Origin: Rhodamnia argentea
Taxonomy: Eukaryota; Streptophyta; Magnoliopsida; Myrtales; Myrtaceae
Reading direction: 5' to 3'
Length of the DNA stretch: 64,000 nucleotides
Assembly: GCF_020921035.1 (NCBI RefSeq)
Contig: NC_063157.1
Coordinates: 3,720,001-3,784,000, forward strand
Made by a program: the position numbers and the translations under genes. The notes below the pieces were generated by a model. It saw nothing but the letters and a program-made list of their open reading frames with translations. It had not been told where the DNA came from and made no database searches. This document shows, in pieces, positions 15,816-28,465 of the stretch; position 1 is the first letter of the stretch; each line of letters opens with the position of its first letter.

Positions 15816-15821
15816 TTTATA
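15816..15821 (-). promoter_or_regulatory. TATA box of the subtilase gene
   Basis: TATAAA on the minus strand lies about 220 nt upstream of the chosen ATG (15595). A CT/GA-rich tract immediately 5' of it is common in plant promoters. Confidence 0.5.
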
Positions 15822-15823
15822 AA

Positions 15824-15870
15824 TGAAAGAGAGAGAGAGAGAGAGAGAGAGGGTGGTGGTGGTGGTGTGG
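15824..15870. repeat. GA microsatellite followed by GGT repeat
   Basis: An uninterrupted (GA)n of about 27 nt is followed by (GGT)n of about 15 nt just upstream of the subtilase TATA box. Confidence 0.9.
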
Positions 15871-18800
15871 TTTGAATGATGTGCAAGATAGAGAACGAGA
15901 AAGGGAAGATAGAGGAAGAATGTTTTCCACAGGAACACCGTGCTATGAGTAGCTTGCAAGTGTATAAAAGTGCCAGCTTTTCTTGGAAAAACCGAAGCGA
16001 TAAAAAGTAAATACGAGAAAGAAAGAAACCAAAAAGGGAGGCGCAAGCGCCAACATCAACATGAACGGGGATTAAAATTGCAGAGGTTGCAGAGGATAGG
16101 GCGGTTCATGCCGATGGTGGTGGCCTTGCAGGATTGACAGGTTGCTTTTTCTTTTTCTTGGCCTTTTCGCAGGAAACCCATAACCCGTACCAATTATTGT
16201 CACATGTATCTCTGCTTGTACCAACAATTTGACCAAAAAAACAAAAGAAGAAGAAGAAATTACATGCTTAATGTATAGAATTGCCATGTGTACTAAGAAA
16301 CAGTTGATTCATGGACTGATGTAAGAAAAGCCAAATAGTTCCTCTTTATATCCATGTAAAAAAAAAAAAATCCAAAAAAGAAAAGAGTACTGCATTATCA
16401 CATTATTTAGTAAAGTAATGATCACTAGAAATTTAATGTGAACCATGTTGCTTAATGATTTAACAAATTCGGTATCGAATGACAAAGATCTTAGAAGTTT
16501 TTGTTTACACTGTCAGAGCACTACATGTGGAGTCCACCTTTTCTTATGGACAATAGGGTTGACAACGTTAAAAAAATCACAAAATGACACATCTCTTACA
16601 CATTATTGTTCACTTTCGTCGCCTAGAAAACTCCAAAACAATTTCCAATTGCTCGAACCTACCTTCCGCTATCGGTCTACCCGATTTCAAGTTAAAATGC
16701 ATACGTGTCGGCACACGAGACACAGACAACTTCAACGTAGAGCCTGATTTTGGACATCCATCATCTTGCTAATCTTAACAGGTCTCATACCCACTGGTCT
16801 GATAAGGGGAAAAAAGGGGGGGGGTATTCCAATAATAATCCTCGTCCATCCCTTACCGTCCGGTCAACCCAACTTTGACCGGAGTGGGGCCCGCATGATC
16901 CCGAAGACCGTTACGGGAAAAAAAATAAACGCAAGAGCCGGGGGCAGAATTATTGCGGTTGAGCCGTAAAGCAAGTTATGAAGGACAGCAACCCACCAAC
17001 AGTCACTAAACTCACTCGTGACTCACCGAGTGTCGCGTTGAAAATTGAGACGACATCGGCCGACCCAACGGCCATTTTTACCAACAGCCTCGGAGGCAAA
17101 AACGCCAGTGCGTTTGACAGTGGCCGCACATGCACGCGCACGCCGCACCCCACATTTACTTTGGTCTCTTATTTAACTCGACCAGCTTTTATGATTCACC
17201 TCCTGGGCGACCGCAAAGCATATTGATGAGTATACTTCGTAAGATAAGTCGTTTCTTTATCGAGACCGAATGAGCGCACGAATTTTCAGCTCGATCATAT
17301 CTTAAAAGTAGAGACAAACTGTTCGTACCATCTTCGGTAGCGTTAGATTCCGGCCGCAAGGTGGCTGGACTCTGAGCCGAGATATGTTATGGTTCGATTT
17401 TAAGATTTGCGCTTCGAACCAAACGCTTTTAACCATTTAACCGAGCTCTCGGAGTTAAGCGAGTGTGAGCTTCCGATGTTAAAGTAAATTTTTTTTTTTT
17501 TGAAGCAGTGAATGTGAAAGCAAATGAGTTGAAAAATTATCTTGAAGGGTCTTAAGCACAAATTTATGCAGTAAAAATTTCATGGGTTTAGCGAAACCTA
17601 TTTCTACAAGAGAAATTCGATTATGCCGTTGGGAAATCACCAAGAAAAAATTCAAATTCATGTCCGTTAACATATCCAATGAGATCCACATTTACTCAAA
17701 ATTTTAAGCATATGAGTTATGAGTCAATGAATATATGTCAATTCTCCGATATGAGATTTCTTTAACATAATTTACATGCGTAACATAATAGATGCGATGC
17801 CGAATAAGATATCAATGTTGTTTATTGATTATTATGCTATAATTGTACTTGGACGCTATTTGGGAAGGTAATGACAAGAAACGTCACTTCAAGAAGGAAT
17901 CCATCTTGCCCCTCAACGGGCCAAGCATGATCACTAGGGCAATCTCTTATAAATCCTAATCATCATTAATCTTGATAACTCAACTGACTTCATTCTTATT
18001 ATATTGCAATCAGAATTAACAGAGCAATCCACACACCCCCATTATCGTCCATGGAAATATCAAACAAACCCACCACGAGAGTTAGTGGCGGGGAGACTAA
18101 CTAGTGAGCGTAATTATCGAGGCCATCATCGCCCATCATCAAAGCAACGTTATCAAGAGCTACACATGATTTGCCATCAAAGGGTGCTTAGATACCTTGT
18201 CGGTGAAGGTCATGTCTTTTTGTGAGATTGAAATCTAACCAACTAGGACTAGTGGGAATAGGGGTTAAATCTCCGGACTGAGGCGCCTTGACTTCGATTT
18301 CAACTTCGACTTCATCGTTCCGTCTTACCCTCAAAAGGCGAGGTCGCAAGAAGATCAATACCAAGTTCGATGGCGGCGACAATGGCCATCCATGATCTCA
18401 TATGCTTGTCCAGTCTCGATTTTTCTTTCGGCGTTCGCGTTTCTTGATCCCATATTGCATTTGCTTGATTGTAAACATGAGATAGACACGATCAATGTTC
18501 CTATTTTCCAGGGGGGGAAAAGCTTGTGATTCCTCTCATCCCCTTTACTTGCGAGCCTTTTTGTAAGATATATTTTCTTTTCTTTTTTGTAGTACGGAAC
18601 TTCCAATCAATTAACAAGGGCAATTTGTCATCTTTTGGTTCCAGCAGTTCCAAATTTGTCAGTTTCCAATCATTTTTGTCCTTGTTTTTTCTATTATGAA
18701 CCTCCATGCTCGTTGCAATAGAAGAAAATCCAATGTAGGTATGCCAACAGATGAAATTCAGCATCTCTCTCTCACTAAATGATTACAACTTCATCGATTT

Positions 18801-20850
18801 TGGTGGCAACGAGTTGAGCTGTCAATTGGGTGTCCATTTGGCGTCTTCTTTGCCTTGATATTTTGTTTTTTTTTTTTTCCCATGAGCAATTACATTACAG
18901 ATCATCAGAAGAGGAGGGAAGACCAGAAAAATTGTCACTTTTGCAGTGTGGCCATATCAATTAGGGATGACCAGAAAAATCAAGATCCACCCAAATCAGA
19001 TCGACCCATATTCAATCGACTAATTTTGGATGGTAATTAGTGGGTACTGATCCGATTCTCGATTTTAATTTTTTGGAACCGACAGGTACCGATTTGGTTC
19101 TGGATTTCAGGTGGAAATCATCCGATCGGATCAATTGGACCGGACCTAATATAAATGTATATTTTTCAATTGAATGCTCGCAGCTATCTCCTGTGTGTTT
19201 GTGGTGAGAAAAAGAGTCACGTGTTTGCTGAGGCGGAAAAAGTTTGTCTCGATTAGCTGTAGATGCCTGAACCTTCGTCTTCCATCTCTCATCCATCGAA
19301 GTTCAGAAAACCATATGACAGAACATGCTACAAAAGTGTCCATAACACACCCACACAGTATTTGCCAAATCAATCCCTAAATGTGACAGCTCTGCACTCT
19401 TCCGTAACATCAACTGGAAAGAAGAATTGGAAGAAGCAAAATTTGGAAGCAGAATTGGAAATGGCTTCAATGCTTCACTCGCGTTATCTTTTTTAATCGA
19501 CGTTAGTACATCTTCTGCAATAATACATCTTCTGTAATTTGGGATTTTGTCGTGCACTGTCTTGTAGAAGGGGAGGCCCATGTGTTTGTTTGATATGATC
19601 GGACCTCGTCGTACTCTTGATTGAAGTTGTGGTAAGTGGGATTCAGACAATCCGTACTCTTCCCTTTTCACATAGGAATAGTTTGCACCTAAATCTTGGT
19701 GTTACTATTCTCTTTGAATGCTTTCTTATTGCTTCCACTTTGTTGCTGTGGTTGTCCTTGGGTGGCTTGGGTGATTGGCTTCATGTCTCTCGTTGGCGGT
19801 CTTTTCTTTCTAAATCATAGCAAAACTGGGATCTCTATAAGAGTTTGCGCTAGTTTTACTTGTGCACATACCGTGCCATTCTCTATCTCCCATAGTCGGT
19901 GGGACCTTGCCAATACTGTATATGTTCCGAGAATACCCGTTAACAGGCATTTCGACGAGAAAAATGGGTCATCATGTTTTCTTCTTCTTGTTGTTTTCCT
20001 CCCCACCATTTTGGAGCATTTACTGAGGAAGCAAAAGTCCCTTTGAAAGAAGCTATTCAGGAACAGAAGGAACGCTTTCTACGAGCAAATACAAATATCT
20101 CAAATGACGTGAGAAACGATTGGCACACCGTCGTCGAGTCCCAGTGAATTGGGACGGAGACATGATGAGCCGCTGAAGATAGTGATGCTTGCGGCGTGTG
20201 AGAAAACGAAAGGGAGGGGGACACAACTCAATCATCACCACATCTTTTGTCGTTTGAGGAATCAAAGAGAAACGGTTAACTGCACAAGTTCTTGTGAATG
20301 GCACTGTGGTGATCATTGCCATTAATCATGATTCATAAGGAGAAGATAATGCTGATAAAAAGCAAATGAAGTTGGAGATTTTGGAGAATCTTATGATTGG
20401 TGTTGTCACGGGCTCAAAAGGGAAAGAGTGGTTCTTGGTAATTTCCCCCTGTTTTTTTTTTGTTTTTGATGGTTGCTTTTGTTGAATCTACAAGCAACGG
20501 GGAGCCTTAGAAGGCATCCAATTGATTCCTTTCCTACCTTCTTTTCCCCCCTTCGTCTAACTCATTGTATCCAAGCCCACTGCTCTTGTGCTGAAATCTG
20601 ATTAGACTGGTGCGACAAACAATGTTGTCCAGTTACAATCATTCTCACTCAATAGGTAGGAGAGAAACTGTAGTACCCGATAAACATCTATAAGTTAAAT
20701 GACATCAATGATGAGAGCGTATGGAGCCGGCTCCGAAAGGCTAGCGGGCTTCCGGGGCTGGAAAACCGAGGTCCTATGCTCAAGTTGCTCGGGCCTCGAG
20801 GACGACGTGGGGTGCGGGAAATTCGAACGGTGCTTTTGGTTTGCTCTTTT
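15871..20850. other. gene-poor intergenic region
   Basis: About 5 kb lacks any exon I can support. Scattered open frames are all short and look like chance. Poly-A/T tracts lie near 16360, 17490 and 18870. The 19010-19150 stretch repeats ACCGAT/GGTACC-like words and may be an old transposon piece. I could not define ends or target duplications for anything here. Confidence 0.4.
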
Positions 20851-20859
20851 TGCTTGATT

Positions 20860-21857
20860 TTTCAGCGAGGGAAACCATAAAAAGGGATGAAGCCTTGGGG
20901 CATCAGTTGGCAGGGGATCAATAGGTAAGTTTTTATTATGGCTTTAAGGCTCGTAATCAAATTGGGCCCATCAGTGGAAATGATTGGACCGGGCCTTAGT
21001 CCTCCATAGGGACCAAACAGGGTGCATGACAAGTCTGAGCATGACCGAATCCTGTCACTGGCTAAGATAAGTCTGCAACCAAACACAACAGAGAGATTCC
21101 GAGATACCACCACGCCCGAGAAAAAAACTCTAGTGGCTAAACCAACGAACGGTCTGAAGCCCCTCTTTCTCTCTCGCTCGCTCTGGACTGGAGTTTTTGG
21201 TAAATGTGCGCAAAAGGTGAGCTCTAATGGCCGCTTTCGTCTCTTTCTTGGGTTCAAAAGCGTTCCTTTTTTAATTATCGAAAGTTGGTTCTTGATGGGT
21301 GTGGTGTTTTCCTCTGTCATCGAGCTTTACTGGTGATACTGCTGCTTAGTTTCTTTAAACGAATGGAGGGAACGGAGTCATGGTTCTTCTTTGGTGGTGA
21401 TGGAAACTGGGAGTTACCGGATTGGGCCCTGCACTCCATTCAGATGTTTATTTTCAATGATTGAATAAAAAAAAATGTAGAGCATGAATTTTTCTTTTTT
21501 CAATTTTTCTGCAAAAATTCTTCAGGATGATAGTGTGGACTTCGTTTTCAACGAAAAATCAGAAAACAAATGACGTTGTTGTGATCGAATAGCCCGTCTT
21601 TTCCGATAGGTGGAGCTGCTAGATTGAGTGATAGTCATTCCAAATCTGTAATCGGACCGAATACATCACTTGATCGGCATTGATTTTTGGAATATGGAAA
21701 ATGCAAAACATTCATCTTATCTGTTTAGGATGAATTTTTGTGGAACAATATTGATCCAAACAAAGAAAGCCCGTGTCGCCGTCGAATTAATTTGCTTTAT
21801 ATTGTTGTCTTTGATCAGAGGTGGATAAGTATCTGTAGAAGATTGTAAGTGGGAGCC
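20860..21857 (+). promoter_or_regulatory. promoter, leader exon and 5' UTR intron of the thylakoid-type gene
   Basis: A TCTCTCTCGCTCGCTCT leader (about 21170-21190) is followed by a donor AAAG/GTGAGC near 21217. An acceptor TTTGATCAG lies near 21818, 40 nt before the ATG. The structure is inferred from motifs only. The block beginning at AATTAATTTGC (about 21785) is shared with the duplicate at 29926. Confidence 0.4.
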
Positions 21858-22581
21858 ATGACTGTGACAGTGGTTTCCTCGTGCAATCCATGTTTAGTTT
21901 GTCATCCTGGCCGACAGAATCAATGGTATGCCAAGACATTCCTCGGTGCTGGACAGAATATCCAGGATCTTATTTGTTCTACAAGAAACCAAATCCAACA
22001 TGATTATCGAGAGAAGAAGTTGACCCGAGTATTTGCTGTCACGGAAGGTTCTACCGAGTCGAGCAAGTCTGAAGAGACTCTTCCATCTTGGGCTCGACCA
22101 GAAGCAGATGAGCCTCCTCCATGGGTTCGGAATGAAGGAGCACAGAATGCGTCTCAACAGAGCCTTAAAGTGCCCTTCTTTGTTTACTTATTAGCCTCTG
22201 CAGTGACAGCAATTGCTGCAGTAAGCTTCTTTTGCTTTCCTTGTTCTGTTCAATACAGAAATACAGAAAGAATTGGCTGATAATCTTAAAGAAACCCAAT
22301 TGCAGATAGGGTCTATATTCGAGTACATCAACCAGAGGCCTGTTTTTGGAGTTTTGAATTCGGACAGCATCTTTTATGCCCCATTGCTCGGCTTCTTCGC
22401 GTTCACCGGCATCCCCACCTCGGTGAGTTTTGAAGTTCTAATAAGTAGTGGATTCTTGCCATGTGGTGGCAATATTCAGCTAATCAGTTATGCCCGAATA
22501 CAGGCATTTCTATGGTTTAAATCAGTTCAAGCTGCAAACAAGGAAGCGGAGGAGCAAGACAGGAGGGATGGCTTTTTGTAG
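21858..22581 (+). CDS. chloroplast two-TM membrane protein, 185 aa, 3 exons
   Basis: The exons are 21858-22220, 22306-22422 and 22504-22581; the introns are 85 and 81 bp, all GT-AG, and all joins are phase 0. The N-terminus (MTVTVVSSCNPCLVCH) resembles a plastid transit peptide. A soluble part follows with TRVFAVTEGSTESSKSEETL and LPSWARPEADEPPPWVR. TM1 is VPFFVYLLASAVTAIAA, then IGSIFEYINQRPVFGVL, then TM2 around APLLGFFAFTGIPTSAFLW. The C-terminus is AANKEAEEQDRRDGFL. I recall conserved plant proteins with these segments annotated only as chloroplast thylakoid membrane proteins of unknown function. No catalytic residues are visible. The ATG at 21858 is preferred; the frame is open a little further upstream without an ATG. 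Confidence 0.85.
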
Positions 22582-23528
22582 CGTCAAGTGCCTTGCATAA
22601 ATTTCGGGGCAGAATGACAATTTTATACGGAATATGGTTGTGTCTAGATAGGTCTAAAGGCCGTGTTTCTTCCAGTCAGTTTTGCAGGGTACAGAATGTT
22701 AAATTGTAACTGATGATTTATGTACAAACTCCATGCTATCGTCATAGAATTTCAGACATATTTGATGGTATTGTCCGAGAAACTTGAAGCGGGTTCATAG
22801 TACTATAAGAAAATTTAGCATTTAGCTCCCCATCCCTAGGCTGACTAGCCAGTCCAATGGTGGAGAATTTCAGATACATCCGATGAACCTTTATGTAACC
22901 GAAATGACTCATTTGTGGTTCAGTTTGCATCTATTCCAGGTCTAGCAGTATGGCTTCACACTTGACAGAGAAATCAAAAATAGTACTTCTTTCCTTTACC
23001 CCTATCTCTTGATAGGCTGATGGCTAATCTTAAATATGAGCGATGAGAGACAGCTAGCCGAATTATGAGTCAACCAATTGCTCTAGGATAAAGGTGGTTT
23101 ACATCTTGTACTCTGCTGCACTATCTACGCAGAAGAGACGAACAGTTCGATTGAATGAAGACGATTGTAATATTATAAGCACTAAAACTTTTTGGATGGT
23201 ATGACAGGGAAAACACAAATATATATCAAGAACTTGTGTAAATGATTCCAAGAAAGCATGGCTAGGTGGTTGTCATTTAATTTCCCTGCAGCAAGAAATT
23301 CAATAAAAACTGCTTCCAAGTCTGCATTTCTGTATAGAAAATTGACCATACCTCCACGACTGTTTGTCAGCCGTGAGATAAAAGTTTGTGACTGGTGAGT
23401 GCTTGGACCTACAGTTGGAGACTTCATCGTAATTCATAATTTTCAAGGAGACGTTTAGAAGGGAATGGAGGCTTGAGCATCCGAACTACTTACTCGCAAA
23501 GAATCTGAAAAGTCTGCAAATAAAATAC
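22582..23528. other. spacer between the two genes of duplication block 1
   Basis: There is no coding signal. The part from about 22990 on is clearly shared with copy 2 (about 30955 on), including CTATCTACGC-GAAGAGACG. Confidence 0.5.
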
Positions 23529-24450
23529 ATGGAGGAGGAAGGAGAGAAAAGTCCTGCCCCAGCGTTATCCATGCTGCAAAGAATAGACCGCCTCGGCCAT
23601 TTGGTAACATGAACAGATTGTCTCCATTTATTTGCCATTCTAATTATTGATGGAAAGGAAATGAACTTGTAGAAAATTCTTTTACTCTCTCATGTTTTAA
23701 GTTTCTAAGCGCAAGGCCTTGATGAAACAGCTACAGGTTCTGGAGGAGAGGCAGAGCTCATCAGCAAGATATCCTTCAGGCCTGGCCGTGGAGAAAGTCA
23801 GAGCAAAAGAACAAGATCATTGCAAGGCCATATCATCTGCACTAGAGGAAGCTCATCACAAAGGGACATTGATGGATCGAGTGGCGATGCTCGAGGACCG
23901 AGTCTTACAGGTTCTTCCACGAATGAGTTTTATGTTCATGCCCTAATTCCGGCGCCTGAGTTATTTTTCGTAGCCCTAACCTGATTGGAAAAGTCTATTG
24001 TTTAAAGAGCTAATAGCTGATTGTAGCTCTTCTTTGGATATAGTTGAGCCTAGAGATTGAAGTCGGAAACATTTCAAAGTCAAGCTATTCCATCGTCCCG
24101 ACAACAACTGAAAAGGTCAATCATTGCACTTCAGAATTGGCCGTGGTTGCCACGGAGAGTGCGGATTCGAAGGAACACCGACAAGAGAACCCACATGCTC
24201 TCTCGACACAAGTGAGCTGCTCATACCATAGCAACATTAGGCCAATGTCTTCATCAATTTGACTTAACAATTTTGGCATTATAATTAGACTCAGCTCAGT
24301 AATAACGTTGACTAATTTCAGGAAAAGGGCTGTGCAGACGAAGAAGCATGTGTTGAAAGGACAAAAATAGCAGGAAGCCAGAAAGGCAAGAGGCGGTCAA
24401 TGCTGGGGAGAAGTAATTGCTTTGTGTGGTGGTCTAGACTGGGATGTTGA
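23529..24450 (+). CDS. 190-aa coiled-coil protein, copy 1 (4 exons)
   Basis: The exons are 23529-23603, 23710-23910, 24044-24211 and 24322-24450, all phase 0 with GT-AG introns. The protein starts MEEEGEKSPAPALSMLQRID, continues into RKALMKQLQVLEERQ and a charged helical segment (EEAHHKGTLMDRVAMLEDRV), then a Ser/Thr-rich linker, then a basic tail (GSQKGKRRSMLGRSNC) ending FVWWSRLGC. A coiled coil is likely over residues 15-95. I do not recognise a named family. The aromatic, cysteine-ending tail could be a membrane or lipid anchor (inference). An ortholog-like duplicate at 31521 keeps the same exon lengths, which supports this model. Acceptor choice for exon 2 (TTTCTAAG/CGC) is fixed by reading phase. 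Confidence 0.75.
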
Positions 24451-25264
24451 TTCTCTCTCTCGGTAAAGTCTTCTGAATTCTGAAAGTTGAACAACTATTC
24501 ATATGCCCAATTCTTCTTTTCCTGGGTATACTGAATAAGGACGCTTTCAACAGTGCAGTTCCTTTTGCCTTCCGCTCTTCAAACTCATGGTTACAGTATA
24601 ACATATGTAGTTCGGTTTGGATTAAATCTGCATTTGCAATACCCATTTATGCCCCCTTTTTTTTTCTTTGTATGAATTCCTAGTGAGCAAGATAGTTTCG
24701 ACCAAAAAAAAAAAAACAAAGATAGAAGAGGCAGATGAGCAAATCAAATGGGTATTGGTGCAAGTTTCTTCCTTTCATCCTGTCAAAACCAAATGACCTA
24801 AAACTTTGCAGCACAACATTAAAATCACCCTTTGGAAGCGCATGATTGCGTGAATCTATTCATATAGTTAGGTGGGTAATGAGAAAGGCATTTTGGCTCA
24901 TAACCCTCAATAGAGAAGGCCACGTGAGGGAATATATATGCATAAACCTCACAGAAGGGTGGACCCAAAAGTGAATACTGATGTTAACTAGGCTTATTAG
25001 TACAAATTATAGGCAAAATTACTCGTGATTTCATATTTTGTATCATTTATCCATAATCTTCACGGCCTAAGTCCTTGAAAACACCCCAACCTTCGATTTA
25101 ATCCCAATTTTGCCCTAACTATTGTGTCTAAAAAAATTTACCATCACTCTAATCCCAAATCTGTCCCGTGTCCAAAAATTGGCACTGATTTTTCAAAATT
25201 ATCAATGTCAAGAGGCTGTTGTTGTTCAATGGGAAGATAAGTGCGTTTATGAAGACGTGGGTTC
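24451..25264. other. 3' flank within duplication block 1
   Basis: No gene is present. The sequence aligns with 32455-33550 of copy 2 apart from the MULE MITE there. Confidence 0.5.
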
Positions 25265-25267
25265 TAA

Positions 25268-25887
25268 GGGCCTGTATGGTAACACTCCCTGGAAAGTGTT
25301 TCTGTTCCGAAAGTGTTCTCGGAACACTTTCGGAACAGAAACGCGTATGATAAAAAAATGTTCCAAAACTATTCCGGAGAACACTTTTGAGGAAAAGAAC
25401 ACTTTTGAAGCAAAATTAAGGAACAAAAAAAACTTGTTTCTTGTTCTTCGGAACACTTTTTGGAAACAATTTGAGGGCGAGCTTGTGCAAACCACCACAG
25501 CCCACTATCGTCGGCGAGGAGTTGACGCGGCTGTCGCCACCCATCATAGGTTGCCGGCCGCCGTCGCCGGTCGCCGGACGCCCGCCGTCGGTCGCCACAG
25601 GTCACCCGCCGCCACCACCCGCCATCCGCAGGTGCCGCCGGTTGCGCGTGCCCGTTGCCCCCCGCCATCACCACCGGCCGCCACCACCACCCGTCGTCGC
25701 CGATCGCCGGCCTCCGCCCTTGCCGGCCGCCGGTTGCAAATCCTTTCTTTTGCTGAAAAAAGTGTTTTTTTTTTGTATTTTCCAAACGCATTTCTATTCT
25801 TGAAAATCGTAGCTCGGAACGTAAACACAAAAAAATGTTTCTGTTTCGAATATGTTCCCAAGAACAGAAACGTTACCAAACAGACCC
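25268..25887. mobile_element. PIF/Harbinger (Tourist-like) non-autonomous element, 620 bp
   Basis: The terminal inverted repeats are GGGCCTGTATGGTAACACT on the left and, read inward from the right, GGGTCTGTTTGGTAACGTT. They are flanked by the 3-bp target duplication TAA (25265-25267 and 25888-25890). GGG-CTGTTTGG ends with a TAA/TTA target site are diagnostic of PIF/Harbinger MITEs. A subterminal hairpin lies at about 25292-25345. The GC-rich core (25520-25735) is made of CGCCGG repeats and gives long meaningless open frames. The duplicate copy of the region lacks this insertion. Confidence 0.88.
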
Positions 25888-26261
25888 TAAGTGACTTGGA
25901 TGTTGATAATTTTGAAGAAATTATTGGCAATTTTTGGCTGCAGACAATTTTGGGTTTTTAGTGAAAGTTTGTGACTTTTTCTAAGACTAAAATGTTTAGG
26001 GTGGAATTGATATTGGACCTAAAGTTGAAAGTTTTTTTAAAAAAATTAAGCCTAATCTTAGCTCATATTTACTCGATTGACAAATTGAGTTTGAAATTTT
26101 ATAGACTCAGCATCTCCTTTCATCTCACCTCGAAAGATTTGGTATTTACTTAGAAATAAATTTCTCTCCATTACAAAAGTTACACTGATGCCAAATACTT
26201 TATAATGATTGTCCAATACTCGTATCTTCGATTATAGAAATAAATACATTGAAGATGGAAA

Positions 26262-27080
26262 AATTGTCCAAAAAGTCTTTAATCTATTGTACTTTTGCCA
26301 ATTCAATTATAAACCTTTCAACTTTGTCAATTCAATCATAAACTTTTTAACAATTTGCCAATGTAGTCCATCTAGTCAATTTTGACCGGAAATCAATGAC
26401 ATGAACATCGGCCGTGTGGTACGATTGGCGCTAACATGAACAAATTTTATTAATTGTGAGATTTTTTTTATTGTTTATTATACTTTTAATTTCTTTTTAA
26501 TTTCTCCTTCTTCCTCCATCGGTTGCCCAGCCTTGGCGATGGCTAGCGATTGGCCAAAGGATACGAGGGACCTTCATTGAGGGTCAATATTTGGCCAAGA
26601 GCGATCTTGCCGTGGTTGGGTGAGGCTCGCCCTCGCCAAATCCGAGGAGGTCAAGCCTCGCTAGAGACCTACAAGGGCCGACCTTACCCGAAGCGGGCGA
26701 CCTCACTAGCTAACCCTCGCCTAATCTAGCAAGGGTGAGCCTTGCCCGGGGTCGGCAAGGGTGACCTCGCCTAAGGCCGGTGAGGGCTACCCTCCAATCG
26801 TAGCCTCGGGTCATAGCTGGCGATCGCCGAGGTTGGGTGACCAATGAAGGAAGAAGGAGAAAAAGGGAAAAAAAACAATAAAACATTAAAAAATTCACAA
26901 AATATATAGAAAATCAATAAAATTTGTTCGAGTCAATGATTTCTGTCCAAAATTGGCCGGATGGGCTACATTGGCGAATTGTCAAACGGTTTAGGGCTCA
27001 ATTCATTAAATTTAAAGGTTTTAAGACTGAATTGACAAAAATGAAATAGATTTAGGATTTTTTGGACAATTTTCTCTGCA
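26262..27080. mobile_element. long-TIR non-autonomous DNA element (MULE-type MITE)
   Basis: The ends read AAAATTGTCCAAAAAGTC inward on the left and AAAATTGTCCAAAAAATCC on the right. Extended, imperfect inverted repeats rich in CAATTCA-TCATAAACCTTT continue for about 150 bp on each side. The core is GC-rich (GGCGAGG/CCTCGCC). No clear target duplication is visible. Confidence 0.65.
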
Positions 27081-28310
27081 TGCCCATATTCTCGAGAAAG
27101 CAGTTTTCTCATATAGAATCGAATTTCAATTATCTCGGCAAACATTTTCACTAGGGGTTGAGGTGGACAAGGGAGCACAATAGTTGCTACCCGAGTATTG
27201 CCACCCCAGTTAGATGGACAAAGGTAACACAACTACCAATTGCCACCCCTGTAAGCCAAATCTAATCAAAGTGGGGAATCTCTAGCTTTATCGCTAAATA
27301 GTTGCTAACTGATTATCACAGTGAGAATCCGCCGACTTCCGCCTAGATGATAACATCGATCTTGATTTATGGAACTGAAACGAGTGAGGCTCAGCATCGT
27401 TCGGGGAAAGTTGAGGCCAGCTAGCGGCCTAACGGACTCAGTCTGATTGAGGCATGGAGATTGTCACTGTGAACATGCATGAGAGTCATTAAGGCAAAAA
27501 CATAGGCAAGCAAGGACAAAATAAAGCCTGCAGCAGTCCATTTTTGGAGTGCCACCAGAAGTTAAAATACGGCAGTGATCTCTCAGTTCAAACAGACTCC
27601 TGCTTCATAGCCACCATCCATCATTGGATTCAAGAAGAAACCACCATTACTAATGGTAATTCCATTGAGAATCATGCATACAAATGTGGTTGGAAAGCTG
27701 TACCTGGAACAGTACCCTCGCTAAGCTTTGCGTGGTGAATGCGATCATAAATTACTTCGAAACTCTAATTTACGGGACAAAAGAAATCATACCGTGCTCT
27801 ATTATCACAATTATGTGATGACCGGGTAAAAAAAAAAATTGAACATAAGAAAGCTTTTTAAGTTAATGGAAAATACAAACGCGTTAGTCACTGTTGTAAC
27901 CTAGATCAGAACTTCTCACACACAACAATTTCAAATGGTGAATCAATATATCTTCAACCTTTTCCTACGACGAATGATTCTTAGAGGCAAGAGCATACCA
28001 TGAAAGTACTTCAACTTAGGAACAATACGAACAGTCCTAAGCCGATCCCCAAAGCGTGAAAAGAACATCACTTAACAAACTTCTTCATTTTGTTGAGTTG
28101 AGACAACCCTGAACGCCAAAACGGACGATGAAGCACGTTTGATGCCTCTGGCTTGCCAGTAAATAAAAGCAATTAGCTATTGATCAAAATGCTCAAATAA
28201 ATCAATTACACGAACAAGGCTGAGATGGACAGACATCCTGTGTTCTTTATTTTTTTTTTTGGTCAAAGACCGACATCGTGTGTTCAAAAGCATCACAAAT
28301 GCGGCATTTG
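27081..28310. other. intergenic
   Basis: I see no supported gene. A short poly-A and poly-T lie at 27830 and 28250. Confidence 0.35.
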
Positions 28311-28319
28311 TGCCATCTC

Positions 28320-28465
28320 TATAACAGTTAATGTTGCGTTAGCTCAATGAGAGAGCACTCACCTCAATATCAAATCCGGGTTTAGTAGTGCCTTCTCTAT
28401 AACAGTTAAAATTGCATTAGCTCAGTGAGAGAGCACTCACCTCAATATCGGATCCGGGTTTAGTA
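28320..28465 (-). repeat. tandem duplication of an exon-end/donor unit
   Basis: A unit of about 70 bp is present twice. It is the end of the IRE1-like exon (AACCCGGATCCGATATTGAG) plus its GTGAGTGCTC donor and early intron. Each copy carries a splice donor. Confidence 0.8.

Larger units (their letters stand above)
21785..26260. repeat. segmental duplication, block 1
   Basis: This block is collinear with about 29926-33960. It includes the thylakoid-type gene, the coiled-coil gene and downstream non-coding DNA, to the shared words TTTCATCTCMCCTCGAAAGATTT (26110 and 33795 areas). Exon identity is about 90% by eye. Confidence 0.85.

Noticed and set aside
17340-17480. 5S rRNA-like words (GAGTTAAGCGAGTGTGAGC)
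   Set aside because: Only a short resemblance to the AGTTAAGCG core of 5S rRNA; the rest of the gene and the box elements do not match.
20862-21320. 152-residue minus-strand open frame
   Set aside because: Antisense to the probable promoter/leader of the gene starting at 21858; no family resemblance.
25122-25961. 279-residue Arg/Pro-rich open frame (and overlapping minus-strand frames)
   Set aside because: It spans the PIF MITE and its CGCCGG-repeat core. The frame is open because of base composition, and the duplicate lacks the insertion.
28330-28460. Tandem tRNA/SINE-like motif (TTAGCTCA-TGAGAGAGC followed by AAATCCGGGTTT)
   Set aside because: On the minus strand the same bases are the end of an IRE1-like exon plus its GTGAGTGCTC donor, duplicated once. 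There is no cloverleaf or true B box.
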